Assembly: GCF_002240565.1 (NCBI RefSeq)
Contig: NZ_MZMO01000002.1
Location: forward strand, 11,339-75,338
Source of the DNA: Clavibacter michiganensis subsp. insidiosus
Lineage (GTDB): Bacteria; Actinomycetota; Actinomycetes; Actinomycetales; Microbacteriaceae
DNA: 64,000 nucleotides
Direction of reading: 5' to 3'
Positions 16,375-25,429 of the stretch are shown here, one piece after another. Under the pieces are notes generated by a model. That model was not told where the DNA came from, did not search any database, and saw nothing but the letters and a program-made list of their open reading frames with translations. A program made the translations under genes and the position numbers. Each line of letters starts with the position of its first letter. Position 1 is the stretch's first letter.

Positions 16375-17424
16375 TCAGAGGCCGTCGACGGGACGCCACA
16401 CCTGGGCGTTCGGGGTGCCCCAGACGGTCTGGATCTTCACGACGTCGCCGACCTTGGGCGCGGCGATCATCATGTTCCCGCCGAGGCTGATGCCGACGTG
16501 CCAGGCGTCGTTGCCGCCCCAGAAGATGAGGTCCCCGGGCTGGACCTCGGACAGCGGATGCATCTGACCGCGCGCGACGCCGTTGCGCCACTGCGTCGTC
16601 GACGAGTGCCCGTCGTCGATGTCGATGCCGACCTGTGCGTAGGCGACCTTCGTGAGCCCGGAGCAGTCCCAGACGTCGGGGCCCGCTCCCCCGAGGACAT
16701 AGGACTTCCCGAGCTGCAGCTTCGCGAACGCGATGACCTGGTTGATCTCGGCCGCATGCGGGCCGCGCGCGGGCTGCTCGCCGTCCGCGAGCTCACCGGG
16801 ATCGGCGGTTCCTGCGCGCGAGCAGGCGAGGCCCTCATCTGTGCTCGAGACGGGCACGACGGTCGTCCCCGAGAGCGCGTTCATCACCTGTGCTGCCTCG
16901 GGTAGGTGCGTGGCGTACCGGTCCGGGAACGCCGAGCGCTCCACCGCCTGTGCGGCCTCGCCCGGCTCTTTGCTCTCCCACCCGGGGACCTGCGTGAGGC
17001 GCTCGTAGAACAGGTTGATCGCGTACCCCGTGTCCGTGATCTGCGCGAGCGTGCCCCAGCCCTGTGAGGGGCGCATCTGGAAGAGGCCGGCGGAATCGCG
17101 ATCGCCTCCGCCGAGGTTGCGGAGCCCTGACTCGGTCATCGCTGCGATCAACGCCACCTGCTGCGCGTGCTGGTTGAGACCGCGCTGCTTGCCGATGGTG
17201 AGGATCGAAGCCGCGTTCGCGACCTGCTCGCCGGAGTACGCACCCACCGCGGCCGGGAGCTGACCGGACTCCACGGCTATCGCTGGCCCCCCGGTGCCGC
17301 AGCCGGCGGCCGACGCCCCATCGCTTCCGCCGCCGACGATGACCGTGAAGATCACCACGACCACCGCGACGAGTCCGATGACCGGCGCCGCAACAAGGAT
17401 CCCGAGCATGCTGCCCTTGCTCAC
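16375..17424 (-). CDS. T4SS peptidoglycan hydrolase: lysozyme-like plus NlpC/P60
   Basis: The protein has 349 residues with an N-terminal membrane anchor (7-30). Residues 60-185 look like a lytic-transglycosylase-like domain (VALIAAMTESGLRNL, SAGLFQMRP), and residues 222-349 are NlpC/P60 with Cys254 in DCSGLTK and His309 in DAWHVGIS. It opens the cell wall for the transfer channel, as VirB1-type hydrolases do. GTG 17424 overlaps the upstream stop. Confidence 0.85.
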   Translation of the reverse strand: MSKGSMLGILVAAPVIGLVAVVVVIFTVIVGGGSDGASAAGCGTGGPAIAVESGQLPAAVGAYSGEQVANAASILTIGKQRGLNQHAQQVALIAAMTESGLRNLGGGDRDSAGLFQMRPSQGWGTLAQITDTGYAINLFYERLTQVPGWESKEPGEAAQAVERSAFPDRYATHLPEAAQVMNALSGTTVVPVSSTDEGLACSRAGTADPGELADGEQPARGPHAAEINQVIAFAKLQLGKSYVLGGAGPDVWDCSGLTKVAYAQVGIDIDDGHSSTTQWRNGVARGQMHPLSEVQPGDLIFWGGNDAWHVGISLGGNMMIAAPKVGDVVKIQTVWGTPNAQVWRPVDGL

Positions 17425-17906
17425 GGCGCATATCCGGTGGGATTGACATAGGACACCAGCCACACGGCTGCCGTCGAATCCCGGTGCAGGGTCACCGTCA
17501 CAGGCCCGCCCACGGCAGCGTCGAACTGCCACGCCGCATCCGTCAACGTCTGCTGATCGCCTACCGGACCCCCATCGTCGCGCACGTCCTCACAGGGGAC
17601 GTTCGCCGGCGCCGTCGCGGCGTAGAGGGCGCGTGCGTCGTCGGTGAGGTACGGGTCCAGCGTCCGCTGCCACGTCCCGGAGTCGACGTCGGGACGGCAG
17701 AACGCGGCCGCGGCCGCGAACGCCTGCGCGCGGTCAGCAGGCTCATCAGGGCTCGTCGACGGCGAGGGAGCCGCGGCATCGGGCATCGGAGCGGCCGAGG
17801 TGGCGGCCTGCGGCGCCGGCACGCTGCGCGCTGCGAGCATCAGGCCCACGATCACCGAGAGCACGACGAGCACGGCAAGGGCCGTCAGGATGGTCTTCCT
17901 GGACAT
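17421..17906 (-). CDS. Membrane-anchored conjugation accessory protein, 161 residues
   Basis: One membrane segment (residues 8-25) is followed by an Ala/Pro/Ser linker and an extracytoplasmic domain with two cysteines (FCRPDV, VPCEDV) and a beta-rich end (GGPVTVTLHRDSTAAVWLVSYV). The form suggests an NTF2/VirB8-type domain. It is coupled to the hydrolase gene by a GTGA overlap. Confidence 0.6.
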   Translation of the reverse strand: MSRKTILTALAVLVVLSVIVGLMLAARSVPAPQAATSAAPMPDAAAPSPSTSPDEPADRAQAFAAAAAFCRPDVDSGTWQRTLDPYLTDDARALYAATAPANVPCEDVRDDGGPVGDQQTLTDAAWQFDAAVGGPVTVTLHRDSTAAVWLVSYVNPTGYAP

Positions 17907-17915
17907 CAGCGGGCT

Positions 17916-19166
17916 CTACCGGTATCCGTCGACGATCGCGGCCGCGATGCGCATCCACGCCAGCCTCGTTGCCGGCGACACCCGCTCCGGGACGATCTGC
18001 ACGCCCCCGGCCGCGGCACGGTCGCGCGGGACCTGGATGAGCTGCGCTGACGACACCTCGAGGAACCGCGCGATAGCCGCGCGGTCCACCTCGTCGGGCA
18101 CGTCCGCCATGTCGGTGATGACGACGATCGCAGACTCGGCGAGGCGCGCATACCCGTGCTCGCGCAACCAGCCGATGGCCCGGGCAGCCCGATCGGCCGA
18201 CGAGACCGCCCAGTCGGTCACGATCACGACGTTGGAGACGCTGCGGAGGATCCCGGCCATCGCCGGGTGGGAGACGCCCGTGCCGCAGTCGGTGAGCACC
18301 ACGCTGTAGTAGCGCGCCACCAGCGCCTGGACCCGGGCATGGTCCTCGGCGTTGAGCGCGTCGGACACCTCGGGATCCTGCTCCCCCGCGATGACATGCA
18401 GCCGGTTCGCGTGGTGCATGTACCGCCCGAGCTCGGTGAGAGATCCGATCGCCTCTGCCTCCCGGACGACGTCGGTAACGGTCGGGGCCGTCGCCACGTC
18501 GTAGGCCGCCTCGCCGACCACGCGCTCGGCGAGATCCCCGGAGTCCGGGTTCATGTCCACCGCGCACGGCGGGTCGCCTCGGTACTCGGCAAGCATCATC
18601 CCGACGCCGCCGGTCGTCGACGTCTTCCCGACGCCGCCCTTCAAGGAGAGGATCGCCGTGGAGTGGCTGCCGGTCAGCTTCCGGCTGATCCGCGCCGCAA
18701 GCTCATCGGTCTCCCGCTCGAGCGCGGACTGGCCGAGGTTCACCACTCCCCCGGTCGCTGCGTACACGGCGGCTCGCAGCCCGGTCCGCGGCCGCGGCTT
18801 CGCCGGCTTCACGAACCGCACATCCGCCCGACGTGGCAGCGGATCGACAGCCACCGGTGCGGGAGCCGTCGTCGACCGCGACACAGCGGTGGTCGGCATC
18901 GGCGCCGGCGCCGCGCGCTCGGGCGACGGCGATGAGGGGCCAGCGGGGTGAACGGAGCCATCGAGATCGACCGAGAACCAGCTCTCCTGGCCCGACGGCC
19001 TCTCGACGCTGTGCACCAGCACCGGAGCGCCCTGCACCTGCGCTTGATGGCTGAGCCATTCGAGGACGTCCGGATACGAGCTGTCACCAGCGAAGGTGAC
19101 GTCTCCGATGTGCAGCTCGCTGCCTGTGGAGAGCAGCTCGAGCGCTCCGAGGGGTGTCGTGGTCAC
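17916..19166 (-). CDS. MinD/ParA-like ATPase of the transfer operon
   Basis: The protein has 416 residues. An N-terminal domain (1-75), Pro/Ala linker and basic stretch precede a deviant Walker A (LSLKGGVGKTSTT, Lys181), then AVDMNPDSGDLAERV and VVLTDCGTGVSHPAM as switch regions. MinD-like ATPases in actinobacterial secretion loci probably position the machine. It is distinct from the partition ParA at 33172. Confidence 0.75.
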   Translation of the reverse strand: MTTTPLGALELLSTGSELHIGDVTFAGDSSYPDVLEWLSHQAQVQGAPVLVHSVERPSGQESWFSVDLDGSVHPAGPSSPSPERAAPAPMPTTAVSRSTTAPAPVAVDPLPRRADVRFVKPAKPRPRTGLRAAVYAATGGVVNLGQSALERETDELAARISRKLTGSHSTAILSLKGGVGKTSTTGGVGMMLAEYRGDPPCAVDMNPDSGDLAERVVGEAAYDVATAPTVTDVVREAEAIGSLTELGRYMHHANRLHVIAGEQDPEVSDALNAEDHARVQALVARYYSVVLTDCGTGVSHPAMAGILRSVSNVVIVTDWAVSSADRAARAIGWLREHGYARLAESAIVVITDMADVPDEVDRAAIARFLEVSSAQLIQVPRDRAAAGGVQIVPERVSPATRLAWMRIAAAIVDGYR

Positions 19167-19175
19167 GTGGTCCTC

Positions 19176-20681
19176 CTACTGCCGGTATCGCTCATCGGTG
19201 ACGTGGAGCTGCTGCTGCACATCGGTCTGGAACATCTGCACGGTGATCCCTGCCCGCTCCGGCAGCTTCAACATGACCCGGCCGGCACCAGGAGGTGCCC
19301 CCTTCTCGCCCTTACGGCGAGGGGGCTGTTTCCATGACGGGGCGGCGTTGAAGCTCGCGACGCGGTTGATCTCCTTTGAAGTCAGCCGACGGATACCGCT
19401 CAGTGATTCCAAATCGTCCCGCGTGAGAGCCATGAGATAGACAAGCCCGGAACGTTCTACGAAACCGCGAGCCTTTTCACGGTCTGCCGGGTTCGGAAGG
19501 GAGATAAGGTCCTTTGGCGAATGTGTGACCTTCAGTTCCGCTACACCCTTGCTGCGATTTGTTCGGATCAGCGCATCGTAGCGGTCGACGATTCCCTCGC
19601 ACGCTCGCAGCGGGTACCAACACTCATCCATAAGGGACGTGTACCCCGACCACGTCACCTTGGGCACGTACATCTCACCCGCGAGAGCTGCCTCCTCCAC
19701 GAGGCGCTGTTCATGCTGCGCGATCTCCCAGTGCGCGTCGATCGCGTCCATCCCGAGTGACCAGGTAGAGAGCATCGCCGCCGACAACAGCCGAGTGTTG
19801 GAGGGGTCGATGCTCGATGTGTCGAAGCAGAAGCCCCCGGGATTGCCTGGATCGAACTCGACGGAGTCCACTCCGCTGAGCATCTGGCCCATCTCCCCCG
19901 AGATCATGGACCGCAGCGTCTCCCCAAGGCGAGCGAAACGAGCGCGAAACGAGTCCGCATCCCGCTGTCCCGTCACATGCAGCATCCGGTCCGAGACGGC
20001 GTCGAACACCGTCACGAGATCCCGCGTTACCGGTCGCGAGGTGCGTTCCCGCAGGGAGTCCACGATCGCTTCAAGAGCTGTGTCCTCGATGTCGTCCAGC
20101 GGGTGGCCGCGGCTCACGCGAGCATTGAGCTGGACCAGGGCGACCGCCTTGTCCCGAGCCAGCTGCGCGAGCTCCTCGCCGACGTGTCCGCCGATTCTGG
20201 CTGCGGCGGCACCGAGTGGGCCGGGCGACACGATGTTGAGCTTGTCGCGCCCCGCTCCTGGACCGATGGAGAATACCTGCCCGCCCACCGCCCTGATCAT
20301 CGGCACGTGCTCGCCCTTGATCGGGTCGAACACCGCTGGGGTGAGCCCGCGCCCCATCTGGCCAAGCAGGATCGTCTGGGCGGTGGTCGACTTCCCTACC
20401 CCGTTGATACCGAACAGGATTCCGGTCGGTGATGAGATGACGTTCGCTCGGTACAGGGCCTCGTGATCTGTGCACACGGCGGTATGAGTGTCGACGTCTC
20501 GGCCGAGCGGGGCACCATCGGTAGGGCGCCCGGTGCCGACGCCGAAGGGGTAGATCCCGCAACCCTGCACTGACGTGGAGAACCACATGGGGGCCTGCGG
20601 CACGCGAGACCACATACCGCCGCCATGCCCGAGAAATCCCATCGGGGTCCGGGTGAGCCGCCGCGTCATCGTGCCGCCCAT
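19176..20681 (-). CDS. VirB4/TraC-type secretion ATPase (C-terminal half type)
   Basis: The protein has 501 residues. Walker A (FGINGVGKSTT, Lys97) is only about 100 residues from the start, so the long N-terminal half of a standard VirB4 is missing. The SCO6880-type protein encoded just upstream may supply it. Other features are AVFDPIKGEHVPMIRAVGG, FCFDTSSI and VERSGLVYLMALTRDDL. Its ATG overlaps the stop of the SCO6880 gene. Confidence 0.8.
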   Translation of the reverse strand: MGGTMTRRLTRTPMGFLGHGGGMWSRVPQAPMWFSTSVQGCGIYPFGVGTGRPTDGAPLGRDVDTHTAVCTDHEALYRANVISSPTGILFGINGVGKSTTAQTILLGQMGRGLTPAVFDPIKGEHVPMIRAVGGQVFSIGPGAGRDKLNIVSPGPLGAAAARIGGHVGEELAQLARDKAVALVQLNARVSRGHPLDDIEDTALEAIVDSLRERTSRPVTRDLVTVFDAVSDRMLHVTGQRDADSFRARFARLGETLRSMISGEMGQMLSGVDSVEFDPGNPGGFCFDTSSIDPSNTRLLSAAMLSTWSLGMDAIDAHWEIAQHEQRLVEEAALAGEMYVPKVTWSGYTSLMDECWYPLRACEGIVDRYDALIRTNRSKGVAELKVTHSPKDLISLPNPADREKARGFVERSGLVYLMALTRDDLESLSGIRRLTSKEINRVASFNAAPSWKQPPRRKGEKGAPPGAGRVMLKLPERAGITVQMFQTDVQQQLHVTDERYRQ

Positions 20682-22210
20682 TAGTTTCCGCCTTCTGCCA
20701 GGTGTTGCATGAAGGTCTCGTACTGCCACGGCAGCAGACCCAGGGGCAAGGTGGAGTGGAACCCTGCTGCTGTATTGGTCTCGATAAAGCGCCAGGTGAG
20801 ATCTGTCGCGGCGAGCAGACCCTTCAGTTTCTGCAGCGCGTCCCGCTGCGCACGAGGATTCGCCTCGAAGGTGACAGTGACCTCAATCGCGAATCGAGTC
20901 ATTGACGCGCCTGTCACGAGATCGACTTCTGTCTGATCGGCAAAGGCCACCATCTTCGCATCGAGGCTTGACGCCTTTGCCTTCGAGGTCGCAGCAACAC
21001 CTGTACTCCGACGAAGCTCCGCCGCACGACGAACAGCTTCTCCCGGAGTAAGTGGTCGCCAGAACACGGCCACGCGCTTGCGGAGGAACTTGTCCTGCGG
21101 ATGGAACAGGGCGTTCATGCTGTCCTCAGTAATGAGCTTCTGGGGCGGCGCAAGCATCATCACCGTCACCGAGGCAACTCCGTCGTGGTAGCAGATACGC
21201 CGCGCACTGTCATCGAATTCGTCCGGACCGGCGTCAGAAACGCGGAGCGTGAACGGCTGCCCGGCGAGTTCATCGAGCGCGATCTCCTGCTCGCGATCGG
21301 GCCGGTACGCGATGCGCACTGAGCGGGCAAGATCCTCGCTCGTGGCAACGAAGGGCCGCCCCGCGCCCGCGTTGGCCAGAGCTGCGCGATGATCCGGCAG
21401 CCGGGCGGCAACCTCGGCGGCCGCATCCTCGACGGTGTCACCGAGTTCCTTCCTTGCCCACGCAACGGTCGCGAACACCTCGACCGATGAGGAGCGCGCC
21501 GGCAGCCGTCGCGCCCCCTCGAGCAGGGCTCGCTTAGCGAGGTCCGGAGCGGACGGCGACACTCCAGCCGCGATCTTCTCGACGAGAGGTGCAGACGATG
21601 CGAGCGAGGAGTCCACGACGATGACAGCGCCCTCGATCGCCTCGTCCGTGGACAGTGAGGCGATCCAGCCCCCGAACTCCACGACCTGATTGTCGACAGC
21701 TTCCTGAGGGAGCATTGATGTGCCATCCGGGTTGCAGACGAATGTCGCAGTCAGCGTAGGTGTCGATGAGTTCTTCATGTGGTGGAGGAGGACGAACGGT
21801 GCGCCCTCGCCGTCCACGCCGTCGATCTCTTCGAGCGTCGACAAGGGTCCCGGTAGTGCCAGGAGCGCATCATCGGGCAGAGCAGTAAAAATGCCTGTCC
21901 TGTAAACTGTGCTCCCGGCCGAATTCCTTGACCTGTGTGAAAGCCTGTCTGCGCATCGCGCGGCGATGGTGCGACCCGCGTTCGGTAATCCGAATCGGAG
22001 GACGAACAGCAGTTCCCACAGAAGGGCGAGAGCGAGAATCCACAGGCCGAATGCCCATGCCCCGAAGGTGACGGCGATAAGCATCAGGAAGATCGACGAC
22101 AGAAGCACACCCCACCCGCCGATTCTGGTCAGACCCCCGAAGGTGGGCTTCGCCGTCGGCAACCAGTTCCCGAATTTGACGCGTTCGGCCGTCTTTACTG
22201 TTTCACTCAC
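20681..22210 (-). CDS. SCO6880-family conjugation membrane protein
   Basis: The protein has 509 residues. It begins ETVKTAERVKFGNWLP and has two closely spaced membrane segments (about 32-70), as in PrgI/VirB3, followed by a large cytoplasmic domain (LPGPLSTLEEIDG, EVFATVAWARKE, VFWRPLTPGEAVRRAAELRR, RFAEVTVTFEANP-like region). It is paired with the short VirB4 downstream and probably forms the inner-membrane ATPase platform with it. Confidence 0.75.
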   Translation of the reverse strand: MSETVKTAERVKFGNWLPTAKPTFGGLTRIGGWGVLLSSIFLMLIAVTFGAWAFGLWILALALLWELLFVLRFGLPNAGRTIAARCADRLSHRSRNSAGSTVYRTGIFTALPDDALLALPGPLSTLEEIDGVDGEGAPFVLLHHMKNSSTPTLTATFVCNPDGTSMLPQEAVDNQVVEFGGWIASLSTDEAIEGAVIVVDSSLASSAPLVEKIAAGVSPSAPDLAKRALLEGARRLPARSSSVEVFATVAWARKELGDTVEDAAAEVAARLPDHRAALANAGAGRPFVATSEDLARSVRIAYRPDREQEIALDELAGQPFTLRVSDAGPDEFDDSARRICYHDGVASVTVMMLAPPQKLITEDSMNALFHPQDKFLRKRVAVFWRPLTPGEAVRRAAELRRSTGVAATSKAKASSLDAKMVAFADQTEVDLVTGASMTRFAIEVTVTFEANPRAQRDALQKLKGLLAATDLTWRFIETNTAAGFHSTLPLGLLPWQYETFMQHLAEGGN

Positions 22211-23492
22211 CGATCATTCCTTCCGCTGTCCCGCCGCGTGACGCTCCGCTGTCGACCAGGCTCTGAGCTGCCGTCCACCCAGCTCGTGAGCCACTTGACG
22301 ATGATCCGGACGATCCGGATGCAACCGGTCCCCCCGAGCTGTCTGAGGCGTCGCCTCCGTCCGCACCTGCTGTAGATGAGCCGCCGCCGGCCGCGTCGGC
22401 ACCGGTCGTGTTCCCGCCACCGACCGCGCCGCCAGTGCCGCTCGAGGTATCCGCTCCGGTGGGGGCCGCGGCCGTCCCAACTTCTCCTCCGGCTGCCGTT
22501 CCCGCAGTGCCGGTGCTGGATGCCGCGCCCGATCCTGCTGCTGCCGAGCCGCCGCCGGTCGCCACCGCAGCACCAACCGCGACACCGGCCGATACCGCAG
22601 CTGCAATGGCGCCGAGTGCCATCGTGCCGCCGGACGCTCTGCCGACAGCAGAGACGGCCGGCACCAGTAGGCGCATAAGGGCGGGAAGAGTGAGAACGGC
22701 AAGGCCAATCAGTGTCAGGCCGGTCAGCACTCCCCCAGGCCCGTCATCTCCGCCCTTCAACCTCCACGCGTAAGCGTAAATGGCAGCAGCGATGGGGCTG
22801 TAGATAAGGAAGGCAATTATCCAAGAAGTGACCTTCTCAAATGCCTGCTGCCCTCTTTCGAATAGCGACCCTGCCGCAGCGGAGGGCCAAAATGCGTTCA
22901 GGAGAGGCAGTGTGGCATCACGAACAATCATAATGATCCATTGGCACCCTACTGCAAGAATCCCAACCAATCCGAAAATGAGAGCAAGAGCGGGAAAATT
23001 CGACGCGAATGACATGATAAGCGCCGAGCCACCCGCGTTCACGCCCGACACCTGCAAGATGTATTGTGAGTAGGCATCGGAGCCCCACGCAAAGACTTTG
23101 ATGGCCGCGGCTCCCGCCGTCGTGATGGCGAGAACGCGTATAACACCACTTACGGCGTCCTTGAGTGGCTCACCTCGCACTGACAGCATGATGCGGATCC
23201 CGGCAACTATAAGACCCAGTGTGAATAAGGACACATTAAGGGGCAAATTCGTGTCGCGAAACCACTGGCTTGCTCCGCCTTCGATATCCACAATGAAGGA
23301 GTGCCCAGTCCAGGATGTAAGAAAGCCCTTGGTTATCGAATCGAAGCCGTCGAACATCTGATCCGCGGTGTCTTGGAATGCACCATTGGCGGCGCTGTGC
23401 ACTGCGCTCTTCGCAAGGCCGCAGGGTGCGATAAGGCCACACGCAGCGTTAGCCGCAGCATCGCTAGCCGCATCGAGCGGGTGCATGATCAC
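22203..23492 (-). CDS. TrbL/VirB6-like polytopic channel protein
   Basis: The protein has 429 residues. Five to six hydrophobic segments lie between residues 70 and 310, and a long Gly/Ser/Ala/Thr-rich tail of about 110 residues follows. The N-terminal part has Cys-containing ANAACGLIAPCGLAKS. This is the usual design of TrbL/VirB6 in Gram-positive conjugation. GTG 23492 overlaps the upstream stop; ATG 23486 is the alternative. Confidence 0.75.
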   Translation of the reverse strand: MIMHPLDAASDAAANAACGLIAPCGLAKSAVHSAANGAFQDTADQMFDGFDSITKGFLTSWTGHSFIVDIEGGASQWFRDTNLPLNVSLFTLGLIVAGIRIMLSVRGEPLKDAVSGVIRVLAITTAGAAAIKVFAWGSDAYSQYILQVSGVNAGGSALIMSFASNFPALALIFGLVGILAVGCQWIIMIVRDATLPLLNAFWPSAAAGSLFERGQQAFEKVTSWIIAFLIYSPIAAAIYAYAWRLKGGDDGPGGVLTGLTLIGLAVLTLPALMRLLVPAVSAVGRASGGTMALGAIAAAVSAGVAVGAAVATGGGSAAAGSGAASSTGTAGTAAGGEVGTAAAPTGADTSSGTGGAVGGGNTTGADAAGGGSSTAGADGGDASDSSGGPVASGSSGSSSSGSRAGWTAAQSLVDSGASRGGTAEGMIGE

Positions 23493-24274
23493 GACTTGCC
23501 TCCTGTCCACGGCACAAAATCACCTTTGCTGGGAGTTGTCGCCTGCCCTGCGGAAAGTTCACCGTTGTCAAGCACGATAAGCTTCCAATCGTGGTCAACC
23601 CAGGCCACCGTGCACGGAATACCGCCGTAGCCTGTCGGGCTAGAAGGGAACGTGTACACGAGTGTGATCTGCGCCTGATCCGGACTGAATGCGTCGACAA
23701 CAAAGCCTGCTGAAGTCATTCCTGCCGAAATCATCTTCGACGGATCCGAACCCTTCGTGGTCTGCGTGACCGCGATCTGCTTACCAGGGGAATTGGCGAT
23801 GTAAAAGTTCAGAGCATCGGCGATCGCGTGGCGCGTGTCGTACTGGCTGTACACGGCGGTTACTGCGGCTAGCGCAGCCCCGACGCGGGATCGCGCGAAG
23901 CACGCGTCGAACCCGTCCACGGTCTTCGTCGGTCCCGCTGACGCCGAGACCGGCCACGTCAGCCCTTCGGCGCCGGTCTGGTACCTGAGGTCTGCGGGCG
24001 CTGTCGGGGGCAGGGATGAGTCACCCGGCACGTCCGGGCACCCCCCGTCGGGTGCAGCCGCCGCCGTCTGAGGAGCTGCAGACCCGCCCACCACTGGCGC
24101 GGACGCTCCGGCGTCCTCCGTGCTCTGATTCTTCGGCGAGACGATCCCGAGGACCGTCACGAGGATCACTACGGCAAGGCCGGCTCCAAGGATGATGAAC
24201 GCACCCCACATCGCCTGCTTTGAATGCCAGGCCCGCGAAAGCCGCCCTCTGCCTGTGGAATGTTGTGTATTCAT
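23489..24274 (-). CDS. Membrane-anchored T4SS protein, VirB8/TcpC-like
   Basis: The protein has 261 residues: a basic front, a membrane segment at 22-45, a Ser/Ala/Pro linker and a periplasm-facing domain with cysteines (GGCPDVPG, DACFARS, GIPCTVAW). The end (TAFSPDQAQITLVYTF-like beta stretch and CTVAWVDHDWKLIVLD) fits an NTF2-like fold. Fold assignment is by pattern only. Confidence 0.6.
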   Translation of the reverse strand: MNTQHSTGRGRLSRAWHSKQAMWGAFIILGAGLAVVILVTVLGIVSPKNQSTEDAGASAPVVGGSAAPQTAAAAPDGGCPDVPGDSSLPPTAPADLRYQTGAEGLTWPVSASAGPTKTVDGFDACFARSRVGAALAAVTAVYSQYDTRHAIADALNFYIANSPGKQIAVTQTTKGSDPSKMISAGMTSAGFVVDAFSPDQAQITLVYTFPSSPTGYGGIPCTVAWVDHDWKLIVLDNGELSAGQATTPSKGDFVPWTGGKS

Positions 24275-24621
24275 GTCGGGATCGGAGTGCAGGCGGTTGA
24301 AATGACACCGAGGAAGGCCGTCGCAATTCCGCCGGCTCCCGCTACTATGACCGCTCCGAGGATCCAGCGAGACAATGTCTTAAACATTGCGCCACCGTCA
24401 TGGTGCTGTGTCTGGAACCACATTCCCATACCGATCATCACCAACGAGCACACGGCGGCGAAAACTGCGGCGATCGCCAGCCAAAGCCTACCGGTGTCCA
24501 TGCCATCCTGCGCCGCGCCCGGCAGGCAGTACGCCTGGGCAACGACATATCCAGCTCCATCAGCTGCAGCTGCGATATGAGGGGCTCTTACGATGGCCGC
24601 GTATGCTACTTCGCTTATCAT
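24271..24621 (-). CDS. Small two-segment membrane protein, pilin/VirB2-like position
   Basis: The 116-residue protein has hydrophobic segments near 48-68 and 87-108 and a conserved-looking CLPGAAQDG. It lies at the promoter-proximal end of the operon, where small pilin-like or VirB2-type subunits often occur. Overlaps both neighbours by four bases or fewer. Confidence 0.55.
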   Translation of the reverse strand: MISEVAYAAIVRAPHIAAAADGAGYVVAQAYCLPGAAQDGMDTGRLWLAIAAVFAAVCSLVMIGMGMWFQTQHHDGGAMFKTLSRWILGAVIVAGAGGIATAFLGVISTACTPIPT

Positions 24622-25367
24622 CAGTTCTTGTCCATTTCCTCGTAGATGACCGCTGTGACGGCTTGGTTTACTCGCGCGGCGACGCGCGCCAGGCGCCCCG
24701 TGGCCGGATTAGGAATCTGCAAAGCGCCGCGTAGCGCGGCCACCCATGGGACGCGTATGGCGGGAGCCGCCCCAGCCACGACCTTCTGCTCCCGCATTGC
24801 CGCTGCGATCGGGCGACCGGGCGCGTCTGCGACGACGAGCACCGCCGCGACGCGATCTCGTCCCAGATCCCGGATCGCGTACTTCACCTGCGCCAGGCCC
24901 GCCGGGACGGACCGGCACACCAGGAGCGCGCGTTCGGTCGGAAGCAGGGGCTGGTCGAACTCCGTCTCTCGGAGGTGGAGTAGCTGGGCCCACGTAGTCG
25001 CGCCGGAAAGGGGGTGCACGCCGACGATCGCGACTTGGGGCGGCGCTGCAGGGGCTTCGCTCGGGCCTACCCAGAGGTGTGCGTCGTCCCCCTCCGCGAC
25101 CGAACTGCCGTCGGGGCGGAGCACTACGCGTGTTACTCGAGAGCCGTCGGTAATGACAACGCGGGCGGGGCGGGGCGGGCTGATAGCTCGAGCTACGGCA
25201 TCAAGCACCGACCGCCGGGGGTCCTGTCCTGGGCCGACCGCGACGACTTGGCCGTTAACTGCCCACAGAGGGCCCACTGCGTGGATGACCGCGACCGGCG
25301 GTGCAATGGCTTCTTCGGACGTGCTGAGCCCGGTGCCGGCACTCGTGGTCCGCGAGAAGTCGCGCAT
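24621..25367 (-). CDS. Degenerate P-loop protein, first gene of the T4SS operon
   Basis: The protein has 248 residues. The middle (VAIVGVHPLSGATTWAQLL) looks like a P-loop that has lost its lysine, followed by VLVVADAPGRPIAAAM, the pattern of inactive MinD-like proteins (DUF6668 type). It may pair with the active MinD-like ATPase downstream. RBS AGAGGAGG lies upstream of ATG 25367. Confidence 0.6.
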   Translation of the reverse strand: MRDFSRTTSAGTGLSTSEEAIAPPVAVIHAVGPLWAVNGQVVAVGPGQDPRRSVLDAVARAISPPRPARVVITDGSRVTRVVLRPDGSSVAEGDDAHLWVGPSEAPAAPPQVAIVGVHPLSGATTWAQLLHLRETEFDQPLLPTERALLVCRSVPAGLAQVKYAIRDLGRDRVAAVLVVADAPGRPIAAAMREQKVVAGAAPAIRVPWVAALRGALQIPNPATGRLARVAARVNQAVTAVIYEEMDKN

Positions 25368-25429
25368 GCGACCCTCCTCTCATGGGTACACCGACGCGAT
25401 AGAGTGTACCTATACAGGGAGAGACGTGT
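25368..25429 (-). promoter_or_regulatory. Probable promoter of the T4SS operon
   Basis: This 62-bp gap is AT-rich. On the minus strand, TATAGGTACACTCTAT lies about 30 bases before ATG 25367 and can supply a -10 box (TACACT). It separates the T4SS operon from the upstream hydrolase gene, though read-through is possible. Confidence 0.4.
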
